In this document: piece after piece, positions 12,301 to 27,457 of the stretch | How positions within the stretch are numbered: position 1 is the first letter of the stretch | How the letters are laid out: every line of letters begins with the position of its first letter | Source of the DNA: Locusta migratoria | Lineage: Eukaryota > Arthropoda > Insecta > Orthoptera > Acrididae | NCBI GenBank assembly: GCA_026315105.1 | Contig: CM048745.1 | Location: forward strand, 281,309,247-281,373,246 | DNA length: 64,000 bases | Direction: 5' to 3' | Made by a program: the position numbers and the translations under genes | The notes under the pieces: generated by a model | Databases searched by the model: none | Told to the model about the DNA's origin: nothing | Seen by the model: only the letters and a program-made list of their open reading frames with translations

Positions 12301-15300
12301 AAGTGTTTCGTCCTTTATGATAATAAAGGATGAAACAAATGTGCCCACAGCTGAACATGGGGCATTCAGACTCTGAATTCTGTTTTTGTAAATTTTGAAA
12401 CTTTTCATATTTAATGTAATTCAATCATTGTAATATTTTTGTAATCATGGGCACTTGAAAATGACGCCATGAAGCACAGAAACTAATAGCGCATTAATAG
12501 TACTAATAGTTAGATGGAAGTATATTAAAAAGTATTTTCTAAGAAGCGACTGTGGCTTTGGAGTATATTTTGGGAGTTTCCCATATCAGTTGTATGAAAT
12601 ATATATAATATGTCTCAAAACGACTTTAAGGTCATGTTCACCCTCCTCAGCTTTGTGCCCCCCCCCCCCTCCTTTCCTCCCAGAAAAAAATTAGGCTGTG
12701 TATCCGCCACTGCAAGAGTTAAACACGTAAGAGCATTAAAAATTGTTTAGTCTGACAAAATATGCTTGGGAGCCATAATAATCAGCAATAAAAATTATTC
12801 TCAAGTTTCTACTTCGAAATCTTATATCCTGCTTGAAATGTCTCAAAAGTGATTTAGGGTCCAAGACCATGATAAAAACGACAAATGTTTCGACACGCGC
12901 CGTCATAAAAAGTAAATTGTTACCATTATTGACCTTAAAGGAAATTTATTACTACGTATTCTTAAACACTATATTGCAAATTTACATCTTACACAAATTC
13001 TGGCTGAATCGAAGTGGTTTCACGTTGGAGGTAGAATGTGGACATTGTTGTGACATGGGCGTAGCCTCTAACATGACGTGTCGCCGCGTTTCTGCGGATA
13101 TGAAACGAGAGATGCATCATGCCCTATACTGAAAAGAGTGACAATGGGGTGTCAAACATTATTGCCTTTGTAGTTCCGTACTTTTTTTTTTTTTTTTTTT
13201 TTTTTTTAGAGAACCAGTGTTGCCATTCTGGTTTCACGGAAAGAAGTAGACGGCAATCGGAAAAGGAGAAAAAAGTATAATTTCGAATGGCAATGCTGAA
13301 GAGATCTCAAGTATGACGACAAAAGAAAAAATAATACCAGTATTTTTTCAAAGTTCCCTGACATTTACCTGAATATTATTTATTTACAGCTTATCTATCA
13401 TGTAGAAAAGAATTTTCTTCTGTAATTACACCATGTAGAAGAAGCGCTTACAAAAGACGTTAGTCCGCTGATCTACAAATCTCTTAGCATTATTTGTTGC
13501 TGACTTTCAACATGTTTTTCTAGCCCTATTTTGCCTGTAGAAGCAAAGTTAATGTCTATGACACATTACTTGCAATATGCAAACGTATCCCTCTTTTTAC
13601 TTTTCATTAACCAACCCTTTAAGTTACTGGATTGTTCCTATTCAGATCTGCAAGTTAGAGTGCTTGGGCATTTTTCCTAGCTCTCTCATTCCTGGTCAGT
13701 GATCATTTAACACAACATATAACATAACATAAAAGAATCACTACGACGTGCACTATTAAACGTGAATAGCGCAGTTCACCAATCCACTTTTTCTTCCTCT
13801 GTGTTTCTCATGGGAGACCACATGAAAAACCCTTCACTGTAATAATGAAGATGACTGACTGTATTCCTTATCGACTGCGAATATCCCTAAGGGAAAAAAT
13901 AAAGAAATAAAAAAAAGTAAGTAGATTTTCGCGGATATTAAAAAAAAAGAGATTTTGCATTTTTATAACCAACCGAAAGTAGATGCTCAATAATATATCT
14001 TCTCCTAAAGAAGTAGACATGGCAACACTGCAGGGAACACAAGCAATTGTTTTGGGAAGTAGTCGAAATTAAAAACACTACCGTATCTGGTAAATCGAAA
14101 CTTCCGTCAATTTTTACCTTCACACCAACACTAAAACTACAAATATTATCACACCTGAAAATTAAAGTAGTGGAATTTAAAAGTTAAGGACTTTAGGGTA
14201 TAATGTATTTATACATCGGTAAAAATCATTAGATGATAGGGTCTGGAACTGAACATTATATAGCGTTCGTACTTGCCAGATGTAGTCGCCCTTTGAGGTT
14301 TTATTTTGTGTAGAACATCTTTACAAAACTCTAAGCAGCTCATATGACTTGAACAAGAAATTAACTTTCACCGGTAAGTTGAACTGACCATGTTACACTA
14401 CTTGGATAGAATTCACAATTAATCGAGGCGGCGAAACAGTTGACTTCTAAATCCATTGTTTTGGTCAAGGAGGTTAATTTTGTTGCTCTCGTATACTTCA
14501 CATTATTTATCTTTGGCCAACAAATAGTGGCGGACTGTGGCTGTTGGAAGTAGTCCGCCACTGCCAACAAGAATTCGTTGAACTTGATAATATTACATTA
14601 AAAGTTATGCAATATGATGTAAGCACCATAAGAGTAGGCCGTAAACCATACGGGTAAAATTTTAGGTACGGCCTCAGGGCGTATTGTGCGACGGAGCCAA
14701 GTAAAATATAATCATCTGAAATATAGAGTTTCCAGATGTCCTCCTTTACCCGGACAAGCACTCTTTCTTGGACACTAATGGCCGGTTTCCGAAACAGTAG
14801 TTACCTGTTCCGTTATAGTTATATGTGGGTTACCTGAACGTTAAGTACAAAATGGGTTTCCGAGCAACATTTTCCGTCGCAGCCGTAGTTACCTGTCCGT
14901 TAAAGATAAATGCACGTTCCCCTGGGTTTACCTATACGTTAACGTTAGTTTCAGGTATACGTAGCCAGGGCCGGTGCAAGGTGTTTTTCTTGAGCATTCG
15001 GCCGGCCGAGGTGGCCGAGGGGACTGAGGCGCTCCAGTCACGGTCTGCACGGCCACTACGGTCGGGGGTTCGAAACCCCCCTCGGGCATGGATATTTGTG
15101 CCGTCCTTAGTATTAGCTAGTTTGTAAGTTTAGGGACTGATGACCCCGTAGTTGAGTCCCATAAGCTATACAAACATTTGAATTTTTTGAACATGCGAGA
15201 GTCATTTTTGGCGCCCCCCCCCCACCTCCTCCTCGCCCTCCCACCATCACCAACATATTATATACAATCAAATTAAAATACAACATTGAACAAAAAATAT

Positions 15301-15746
15301 AAAAATAAAAGTAAATAAAAATGTTCTCTCTCTCTCTCATGAATGTCTGTTCGGTGTACGTTTATCACGTCTGAACCACAAGACATAAAGAGCTAAAAAT
15401 TTGTACAGTTACTAATGTCTACCCGGGCAAGGGTTTAGGAACGGTTTTATGATGACCGGATAGCTATATATATATATATTAATGTGAATGTTTGTTCGGT
15501 GTACGCTTATCACGTCCGAACGACAAGACGCAGAGACTTAAATATTTATACAGTTATTAATTTATACCTGAAGAAGGTTTTAGGCACGGTTTTATAGCGA
15601 CCTGATAGATATTTAATAATTTGAAGAATATAACGCAAATTACTCTTTGAAATTGGTTTTATTGGTTGCATTGTTGCTTGAGGCTTGAAAATGATAAAAG
15701 GGTGGAGTATATTGGGATGGAAAGTTATCGGTGTATATAAAATTCT

Positions 15747-15788
<42 letters not shown>

Positions 15789-18514
15789 ATATTTCGCTCT
15801 GCAGCGAAAATTACAGAACGCAAACGAATGGTCTGAGTGTAATTGTTGTCCGAAGTCTCCCGTTGTACACCATAGCAGTTCCATGCCGATAGCTATAAGG
15901 GGGTGGACGATATGGTGGTTGAAAGTCGTCAAATAATAAGGGACTCTATAGCAAGGAGGTTACATACAGCGAAACGTGATGCCACAGATAATATCTTTGG
16001 TCTATGCGTGCTACAATGTCTTCAGCTCTTTCTCTGTAAGGATAAGCATACGAATAAGGAAATATAAGAATAAATAAATATATAATTTTCGGCCTTTTAC
16101 ACGTTACATAAAACTAAAAGTGATAAAGAACTACCTGCGTTCATCCACTTCTCAAGAACGACTTAGTGCGTTGGCAACACTGTCAATTGAGACCGACAGT
16201 CTGAAAAATTGGACACTGATAAAATTTTGATAGACTTTGGCAAGAAAAATGCGAATTTAGTGTTATTCTGTTTCATACAGTTATGGTCAGTGATGATTTA
16301 ACACAACATAAAAGAAACTGGTGAACTGCGCTATTCACGTTTAATAGTGCACGTGGTAGTGATTATTTTATGTTATGTTTTATTTTGTGTTAAATGATCA
16401 CTGACCATGAGTGAGGGAGTTAGGAAAAATGCCCAAGCACTCAAACTTGCTGTGGCGTAACTGTATGAAACAGAATAACACTAAATTCGCATTTTCTTGC
16501 CAAAGTCTCTCAAAATTGTATCAGTGTCCAGTGAATTCAGACTTTCGGTCGCAATTGACAGTGTTGCCAACGCACTAAGTCGTTCTTGAGAAGTGGATGA
16601 ACGCAGGTAGTTCTTGATCATTTTTAGTTTTGAAAAACTCCTTTCTCCACTGGCCACTGAGACAGGGAGCGTAAAAAGAATTCTTAAGGCAATAAATACA
16701 TTCGGGAAAAGGTCAATCGTTGCATTATCAGTCAGATAACTTAGTGTTCCTTCAGCTTCAGGCGAATTATCTTTAGGTAGCAAAGGTGTTAGCATAACGA
16801 TCTCTTTCATCAGATCCTCTCCACTTATGTCACTAATATTAGCTGCTGTCAATACTGCTTCTAGGTTCTTGCACTTTTCTATAACTTCTTTTTTCAGTTC
16901 CTCTTCCTGTTTTAAATCATAAAGAAACTGAAAATCGTTGCCATGATTCCGTAATCTTTCATTCAGAGAGTATATTACCTTGTCGAAAACAACAAAAAAG
17001 AAATCTATTTTAAAGAACTCTTTCTCAGACTTAATAGATTCATCTTCGCTCTCAATGGAAAGTTGCCGTTTCGCATTTGTATGCCTCACTTGGACTTCAG
17101 TGGGGAATTCTGGTGCAACTTTTAGTTTTTCAGTCAGCTCCATTGCGTGGGTCATTACACTAGGAGTCTATTTTCATGTCTCATTCCATTCAGAAACTCT
17201 TTGACTCTTCTACTGAGTTTGAGAGAACTTGGGATTTTGACTTATTTTTTCTGAAGTATTTTACTAACCTAGTTCACTCTATATAAAATCTCATACCAGG
17301 TAATTAAGGAGCAGATAAATTGGAAATCTTTTGACTTCTTGGCAGTACCAGTAGCTTTACTCTTCCCAAAAAACATCGATCTCGGCATCAGTGGTTGGTT
17401 CGTATGCAGCATCGTACACTTGATCGATGTGATATATCAATGGCTCAAAACCATCATCAATCCTACTTTCCCAGCGGGTTTCGCTCAGAGGCTTCACAGT
17501 CGAGCTTAGTTAATATACTCCACTTATGGATCAATCCTGAAAGGAAAGTATAAATTTCTTGAACAATACTAAAAAACCTTACAGCTGCCATTCAAGAAAG
17601 AGCTGCGTCGAGGTTGAGGGAATGACTGCCACATGGAACGTAAAAGGCTCTTAGATTAAGGTCGATAATCCGTTTATGGAGTCCTACGTGCTTGCCATTC
17701 ACATGAGAGCTATTGTCGCATACCTGACCACGCATGTTTTGCAAAGGTATTCTTCATTTTTCCTGCTCTTCTAATAAAAAAGTAGTTAAGCCTTCGCCAG
17801 TTGTATCTGTCACCTGAATAAACCCAAGAAAGTGTTCTCTTACAATGGCTTCTTTTCCTGGTACTGAAATAACTAACCTAACCACCATCGTAAATTGTTC
17901 TTAGTGACTGATGTCTGGACTGCAGTCCAGAATGATGGAATAATATTTCGCTTTCTGTAGTTCATTGAGTAAGTATTCATTAACTTTACTAGAAAGTAGA
18001 GCAATAAATTCATTTTGAATTTGTTTGCTTAAATAATGAGCGTCAATTTCTTGTGATGTTACTCAGTGGAGATGTTCGGAAAGAACATTGTCAAATTTAG
18101 AAATATGCTCCACTAGCTTCAGAATGTTTCCAATGTTTTCTTTGAAGACTGTATCGTCTGTGCCACGAAAAGCGAAGACTTGAGTTCCTAGAAATTGCAC
18201 TATGCAGAGCAGACGGTTCAAAATTTGATACCACTGTTCACTTAGATATTTGATTATCTGTTGGTTCTGATGATCAATTGTTTTGCCTAATTGCAGCATT
18301 CGGAACAGTTCACGATAAGAGAGGGAAGTTTTAACATGTGACGGTGACATTTCGTGGTGACGTAGAAACGTTGACATATTTTGCCAATTTGAATATCCTT
18401 CTGTTACAGAGGAGGAAATATTAGCATTACTAAAAAGTTTGCAAAAGAAATGAAATATCGCATTTTTTATATTGAGTAAACAAGCCACTTTCGGGTGATT
18501 TTCTCTCCATTTGG

Positions 18515-18548
<34 letters not shown>

Positions 18549-21500
18549 CAAAATAAGATGATTACCTTATTTAAGTTATACAACGGTTTCAACTTCTAAA
18601 GAGCGTGAATACCGATAGGCATACAGTTCTTTGAACTTACAAATTTGCAGTCTCTGAAGAGTTTGTCCATTCTTCCAACTATGTGATACTTTTATTTATT
18701 TTGCCTCCGCGCTGAGATCAAATTAAGACTTAAAGCAATTTAAATAACTGGCGTGGCAATTATCGCCCTGTTGGAGATAAGAGGCCGCTTCTAATAATTT
18801 CAGTTTAGAATTATAATACTTCTGTAAATTCATTTATGAATCTAGAATTGTCCTTTGTTTATTTTTATTTTTTTAAGACGTCTTGCCAACCATACAGAAG
18901 TACTGTAGAGACTTCTGGTAGGGTTGCCAGATGGTCGGGAATCATCTGGATTCAAAAATGTTAAAATGTTTGTTAAGCTTATGGGACTTAACTACGGGGT
19001 CATCAGTCCCTAAACTTACAAACTACTTATCAACTACCTTACACTAAGAACGGCACAAATATCCATGCCCGAGGGGGGATTCGAACCCCCGACCGTAGTG
19101 GCCGTGCAGACCGTGACTGGAGCGTCTCAGTCCCCTCGGCCACCGCGGCCGGCTCATCTGGATTCTCCCGATATTTCATGCGATGTCCAGATTCCAGACA
19201 GAATTCAGAATCTCATCAAAAGCTGCTTGTCGTAAGATTCGATATTAAACAATTTCAATTCGCCATGTACTCGTTTTTCTCTTTATTGTCGAACGGAAGA
19301 AACCAAGTTACTTCGAAAGCACCAGGACATGTCAAATGACAATTTTTTTTATGCGGCCAAAAAGAACACATATTTTAAAAATTTATGATTGTGCACAGGG
19401 GGGTCTGTTTGATCATTCGGTTATTGAAAGGCAGAGTTAATATTTTGCTGAAATTTGATTCGAAATGCTTAAATATTTGTATAGACAAATCAAAGGAACA
19501 AAATCATATCATAAAACCAATAATAAATGGCCTGTCAGATCATGATATGCAGCTCCTTGTTTTAGGTATAGATTCTAAACAGATTATGAAGACTGCAAAA
19601 TGTACATACAGGAGAGTAGTCAACCCACCAAAAATTGAAAATTTTAGAAAACTCCTCAAAGACATGAACTGGAAAGATGTATATAGTGCTAATGGCATGA
19701 ATGAAAAATATATTCATTAATAATGTTAGTATCATGTTTGAAAACTGTTTTCCTCTAAAAGTAATGCGAATTAAACAGAAGTCTATAATAAAACCTTGGA
19801 TTACACAAGGAATAAAGATTTCATGTAAGACAAAAAGGAAAATGTATCTATCAGCCAAGAGTAGTTGCAATGATGATGATTTAACTAAATATAAGGAATA
19901 CTGTAAAATATTAAAAAAAGTTATTCAGGTATCTAAACAAATGCACTATGAAAAGAAGATAGCAACATCAGGAAACCAAATAAAAACAATATGGGATATA
20001 GTGAAAGAAGAGACTGGTAGAACCAGAAAGGAACAAGAGCAGGTACGGTTAAGAGTAGCTGAGACATTAGTAACTGATGGGCATAGTGTGGCAAATCTAT
20101 TTAACAAGTACTTTATATCCGTTACTGATAGTATGGGATTGTCTGGGTCAGTAAATAATGCGCTTGAATATTTGAAACTAGCATTTACAAATAACTTCAC
20201 ACACATGAATATGTCAGTCACTTCACCACAAGAAATATCTTCCATAATAAAATCTTTAAAAACAAAGAATTCCAGTGGTTACGATGAAATATCAACAAAG
20301 TTAATTAAAGCTTGTTCTTGTACACTTAGCACAATCTTAAGTTATTTGTGTAACCAGTCTGTTATAACGGGAACATTTCCTGATTGGCTAAAATATGCAG
20401 ATATTAAACCTCTCTTCAAGAAGGGGGATAAAGAGATACCATCAAACTACAGACCCATTTCACTTTTGCCAGCATTCTCAAAAATTATAGAAAAGGTAAT
20501 GTACAAGCAGCTTCTCAACCACTTAACCGCAAATGGCATATTGTCTAGAACACAGTTTGGATTTCTGAAAGGTTCCGATATTGAGAAGGCTATTTACACT
20601 TTCAGTGAGAATGTACTTAATTCATTAGATAATAAATTGCAAGCAGCAGGTATTTTCTGTGATTTGTCAAAGGCATTTGATTGTGTGAACCATAACATCC
20701 TTTTAAGTAAATTAGAATTCTATGGGGTCACGGGAAATGCTGCAAAATGGTTCAAGTCGTACCTCACTAACAGGAAACAAAGGGTGTCAGTGCAAGTGAC
20801 TAGTGAATTAGGCCAACAGTCATCATCGGATTGGGAAGAAATTACATGTGGTGTCCCACAAGGATCCATCTTAGGGCCATTGCTTTTTCTTGTGTACATT
20901 AATGATCTCTCATCAGTTACACTACCAGAAGCAGAGTTCGTTTTGTTTGCAGATGATACAAGTATTGCAATAAAGAGTACGTCAAGTATAGTGATAGAAA
21001 AGTCTGCTAATGATATTTTCATGAACATTAATAAATGGTTTAAAGCCAACTCATTGTCATTAAACTTTGAAAAGACGCACTACTTGCAGTTCAGAACATG
21101 TAAGAGATTTCCTGACAGCATATGCATTAAGTATGAAGAAGAGCAGATAGAAGAGGTTGACAGTATTAAATTCCTGGGATTACAGCTTGATAATAAATTT
21201 AGTTGGGAGGAGCACACCACAGAACTGCAGAAACAACTCAACAAATCTGTATTTTCAATACGAGTGTTATCAGACATAGGAGACATAAAAATAACAAAGC
21301 TTGCATACTTTGCTTACTTTCATTCCTTAATGTCATATGGTATAATATTTTGGGGTAACTCTTCAAGTCAGTCAAAAGTCTTCAGAGTCCAAAAACGTAT
21401 AATACGTATTATTTGTGGAGTAAATTCACGGACGTCTTGTAGAAGCCTCTTCAAAGAACTGGGTATATTAACTACTGCCTCTCAGTATATTTATTCCTTA

Positions 21501-24500
21501 ATGAAATTTGTCATAAATAATATATCCCTTTTCCCAACAAACAGCTCAGTTCATGCATACAATACTAGAAATAAAAATGATCTACACAAGGATTTAAAAG
21601 CACTTACTTTAGTTCAAAAAGGGGTCCACTACTCAGGAACACACATTTTCAATAATTTACCATCAAGTATAAAAAATTTAGCTACAAATAAAGATCAGTT
21701 TAAGAGGAACCTAAAAAACTTTCTAGTGGCCAACTCCTTCTACTCCATTAGTGAATTTATAAATTGTACCAAATGATGCATGCACTCATACTATATTAGT
21801 ATTATTATATTATCAGCAAAAAAAACCTTAAAAATTATGTATCTGTATTTATAAGTGTATGTATTTGTATTTATATTATCAGTATTATCTGTTATTCAAC
21901 TTGTAAATTTTGTTTCTTGACATGTTCCACATCCACGAGGATCCCCTCAATATGGATCTACGGAACAAATAAATAATCTAATCTAATCTAATCTTCGCAA
22001 TGGGAAACGCGGTCCCTAATCGGCTGCCCTATGAATCTTTTCATTGAGGTCGAAATTAGCAAATCGTTAAATAAAGTGATTCGTAAGACAGCCTATTACA
22101 GGCCAGGTTTCCATTTGTAAAATATATAAAGACTGTGGATTCACAACAAAACAAATTACTGTTTGAATTTTAAATCGTTTCTGAATAGTACTTTGGGTTT
22201 CAAATTGGTGGTCTCTGTAAAGTAAAAACCAAATAAAATTGCAATGCAGAAATTAAATGTAGTCTAGTTTAATTAACTGCCATGTGCGTTGTCTTATTGG
22301 ACGCAGTCGATTAAAAAATAAAAATGAACATATTTAATTCTCCCTAGAACAAATAAAAAAAATCCCGACATTATAAACATTTTTCCAGATATTTTTGTCT
22401 TCCAATCCGGCATCCCATACCTACTATCATACGTAGGGAGACGAGACAATTATTGAAAAGTCGAGATTCCTACGAAATTGACACAACTACCAACTCTACG
22501 TAATACTTAAAATCAACTACATGAATTAATGCACGACTATCGCCAAGGAAGATAAATTTAATATTTTTAATTTAATGCATGACTTTCTGTACAGGTAGTG
22601 CTTTGGAATGCTCAGTACTTAAAAATTACAATATTTCTTACCCTGCCTGGATCACAACCATATAGGCCTATATATATATTTAATATGTGATAATAGAAGT
22701 TCTCTCTAAAATTTATGGTCTAGACAGTAAAAAACCTGTTGCAAATTATGAGGACCAAATATCAAAAGATATGTCTCAACTTAAGAAAAATATCGTATAT
22801 CATATTTAACCTGCTGTGCAAATGTCATTTTAACCGCTATGGTTCAGATTGTGTAGGCCTAATTTATATAATCTGCTTGATCAAATACACTAACCCAATT
22901 AAATGATGCACCACGAAGAATTATCTGAATGGAATAGAAATCTTGAAATGAAAGAGCTTCACAAAGCTAGAAAGTTGGTCTGCCTCTGGCCTTCATATAA
23001 TCAGTCAATCAGCTTGGCATCAATTGATACAGTTGATGGATGCCCTCCAGATGAACATCGTCCCAAGAGCCCCAAAATCCCTAGCTGGTTGGATGGCCAT
23101 ACCCATAATGCCGCAAACGTTCTCATTTGGGGGGAGAGCCAGAAACCTTGCTGGCCGAGGTAGTGTTCAGTGAGCAAAGACACACAGTAGAAACTCCAGT
23201 GTGCAGGCGGGCATTATCTTGCTGAAATGTAAGAAGGGCAACATAATATCAATGTACTGCTATGCTGTATTACTATTTAAATGGGACCCCAGCAATCACT
23301 CCTGGTTTTTGCGCCATATGGCAGGCAACAATGATCTTCGTACCCGCCTGCCGTTAGAGGTGTGTCCAGAGATGTCTTTGCTGGTCATTGAGGCTAATTT
23401 CAAAGTTTATCACTGAAAACCATTGAACTCCAGTGAGATTCCAACCCAAATGTGTTCGACAGTACAGCAAGTGAGCTTCTTGGTGCACAGAAGACAATGG
23501 TGGTCAGCACTAAAGGTGCTGTGAGCTAAGCCCTCATTCTGTGAGAAGCCTGTTAATAATTCCTGTGACTGAAATACCAGCTGCTTGCTGTATGCATCTC
23601 TGATAATTACAAGGCCCTAGTGTCCTGTCATCTCTCCAGGACAAAACACTGCAATGTGCATACTGTGTAAGCTCATGCTACATCCATCCCTGCTGTTAAG
23701 AAATAGCAGCATTGCTCCTAATCAAATTCTGAGCAATTCACCGATTACTTCAACCAGTGTCTTTGAGGCCAACTGCATTTCTAATTAGTGGTCACTCTGA
23801 TGACTGACATTATATCTTGGAGAAATGATTTTTTAATTATATCTATAAACCAAACATTGTTATAATAAAACAGAAAACCTGGGCCTTTGGATGTAGCTTG
23901 CCAAATTTTTTGAGCTTTGCAACCAAAATACAAGAAAAGGAAACAGTTTGTTCACTTCTCACTTCATTTTTTTAAACCAATATCAGGACCATTAATGAAT
24001 TTGTTTCAAAGCTCCTCTATTACACTCAGTATAATTATTACATAACCTGGAGTATGCAGGCCTACATCCGCATAAAACTGTAAAATAAGTGTGGAAGTGG
24101 TTTTTGGGTGAGGTCTCAGATGTTGTTGTGAAAACTTGACAATATTTTGTTGGCACAACCTGCCAACATCTTCAGGTGTGAATGAACACATTTTGTTTCT
24201 TTAAGACATCCTTCAGGCAAGTTTCAAGCAACACACATAAAATTATTTTTTCCACATGTACTGAATAATTCAAATCAGCATTGGGACATGTGCATCTCTG
24301 TTCCAACAATTAAAGAGTGGTTTTGTATTTGGGTCATTCCATGCCAAGTGGTCTAGAGGCTCCCACATGACCCTCATGGATTTTGATGAAATTTTGTATG
24401 AACATTCACACATGTTCTCAATGAACACTGGTAAAGTTTCAGTTCAAAAAAATCAATCCTTCCGGAGATACAGTCACATGTTTAAGACCATAGCACAGCT

Positions 24501-25224
24501 TCCAATAGTGCGTCCTTGCATTTTCAGCAACTTTGAGATAATATATCTCTGGGAGTATTTGCATGAAAGAAACTAAACTTGGCCATCTTATACAACTTTT
24601 AGAGCTCTTTAAAGTACAATATCAAAAACAGGATTTCTGAGCAATTTTCATATAGAAAATTTGGGGCAAAGTTGGGTGAAAAAATTGCTGGTTAAAAAAA
24701 GGGCGAAATTTAGTTTTTTATATCTCCAGAAGTAATTGTGGGATGTTCATGAAACTTTGCACACCATAACTCACCAACACAAGGTCTTAGAATATAAAGT
24801 TTCATTCTCCTATTGCTTCCCATTATTTCACAAATCTAGGGTAATGTTGGCGATTTTTCAAAAAGTGCTAAAAATGGGTATTTTCAGTCTAATTTTTCAA
24901 AAAAGTGTTTGCTCCAAATTCCTTTAAACTATGCTCATTAGAAAGAGCATATTCTAAACTATCTAGAAAAGTGGATTTGGTTTTGCAATGCAAGCATATA
25001 AGGCCTTAAAAAGTAGCATAATCCTAGAGGCGCACTGGAAGTTTGAACCCATTTTTCTGGCACTCAAATTATACCTAAAAATTTTTATTATGTCTAATAA
25101 ATATTTGTTAATGCCTGGGATATGTGAAATAAGAAGTCCTGATAAATAGGTCGTAGCTCAAGTCCGAATAGAAAAAGAATAAAAATAGAAACAATGTTAT
25201 TTCTTAACTGTCCCCCCATCCCAC

Positions 25225-25317
<93 letters not shown>

Positions 25318-27397
25318 TATAATTTATAATGAATGTAAATTGTAAAATTTATTTGCACAATCATTATCTAATTATTAGTAGCATTTTTAATTAACACCAC
25401 CAGCTTACTGAAGGAAAATAAGTATATAAATGTTGTTGTGGTTTAACCACTGCTAGATTCATTTCACCTGAGAAAACCAGTATCTCCATCACCAGAGGGG
25501 CTACGCTCGAGCATCAACAGCTATGGGTGAGTTTCTTTACACAGGTTTCCAAGCCTGTTGAATGTAAACAGGCATGGTGTATTGCCGGCCAGACGAATTT
25601 ACTGACGGAGCTGGAATAACTGCAACAATGTGGTATGATGGAACCCAGCACTTGTCACTTATTGGTGGTCAATAAAATGAATCTGCTGGACCATGAGGTT
25701 GCATAAAGTTTATTAATGCACCCCTTTGCTCGGTGGAAGTCTCACAGATATTCCCAATCCACCAAAAATTTTCTTAGATGCATGCAACATATTCTCCAGG
25801 TTGGAGAGCAGACATTAATATGCCTTCTTTAGTTCTCTGACCCATTGTAGCTAGAAAAGATGATCAATCATTTGGAACTCTGCTGACCTGAATTATTGTT
25901 TCATCAATAGGTAAAAAGTGACGATTTTCTCTAGTGCCTGCTACAGTTTGTCCACGTTTAAACCTCACTTCTGGTGACAATTTTTCTTTTTTCCTTTTTT
26001 TCCCCCAATTTCATCTTTACTGACGAAAACAAATTTGATTCCATTAATGTTTTCAGAGAAGAAGTGAAACAGGTCTAGGTAAGTAAGATTGAGCACTGGA
26101 GCCATCACTGAAATTATGAATGTGAGATATCTGTTCAAACTGTGCTTTTATATATTTGATGAGCTCCTTGATAAAAACGTTAACTGTACCAGTGTCATGC
26201 CACAAACAAGAACTGATAATGCAGAAACTTAAAGATTCAAATTTCTCATTTTGATGAAAGTAGATAACAAATGGATCAATTGTTGCTTTCCGGTGGAAGC
26301 ATTGCACAGCATCCTGAATAATAAAAGAATAATTTTCCAAAAAATCCATTAGGACAACAAGCTCTTTGTTTTTCAGATAACATTTAAGGCCTTTAAGGTG
26401 CAGTTATTCCAGCTCCACCAGTAAATTTGTCTGTCTGACAATACGCCATTCCTCTTGATATTCATCAGAAAATTAATGTAGCATAGGGTAAGGTAAATAG
26501 GTAAAATAGGTAAAATTCCGATCAGCATAAGTTTTCAGTCTTGTATTGTTGCTAGCACTTGCCTTTGTGTGGCATTGCTGTGTAGCAGGTTTCTACAGCT
26601 CCTCCTGTCTTTTCCAAGAATACAACACTCTGTGTTAAGGAGACATAAATTTTTTCCTGTAAAGATGTACTTGGAGCTACTTCATCGAACGTGCTCTTAT
26701 AAATGTTCTAGTTTCCACGTGCTTGTAAACTCGTTATTGTGCAACGTTTGTACAGCGAAGTATGCACTGGTGCCCGAAGGAAAAAGTGCTTTTTATGTGG
26801 GAAAAGTCAGTGATCAAAATTGTACGAGGACGTGATCATAATTGTACCTAGTGTGGTACATTTTATATCGATTTTTCTCAATTCTGTAACCTTTTTTGTG
26901 TTCATACCAACATATGTAATTGTCTAATATCTGTGTTATATATTCATTAAACATTCAAGAACAAGTGCCATAGTTAAAATTATTTCTTTTCTCAATATGT
27001 CTGCAGTTACAATTACATTTGTCCGAAATGATTGAAATTGTACCACCATACCCTATCAAAAATTGAAATAGGTTAGAGGAAACTAAGCAACCTATGAGTG
27101 GCTTCTAATTTTACCCAGGACACTTCAATAATTTTATTATCGGGCTTGGGAACCTGTGTAAAGAAATGCTTATCACGCTTGGGATATCCTGTGGTAAAGA
27201 AACCCACCCGTGGTTGTTGTTGCCCCTGTGGCGATGGGGATGCTGGTTTTCTCAGGTGAAATGAAACTAGCAGTGGTTAAACCATAGCAACTCATTTATA
27301 CACTTCTTTTCCATCAGTAAGCTAGTGTTTGTTCATTAAACAGGCTACTAATAATTAGATAATGATTATGGAAATAAATTTTATGAATTAAATTCAG

Positions 27398-27457
<60 letters not shown>

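Noticed and set aside
18495..18551. Lysine-rich N-terminus of a 162-codon minus ORF
   Set aside because: The lysines are translated from a poly(T) run; not a real protein start.
20720..21049. Minus-strand ORFs inside the Jockey-like LINE
   Set aside because: Shadows of the + strand reverse transcriptase, with no domain.
25227..25316. Repeat with regular spacing as possible CRISPR-like or satellite array
   Set aside because: Simple (CT)n(CA)n dinucleotide sequence; no spacer structure, and the context is a eukaryotic intron.
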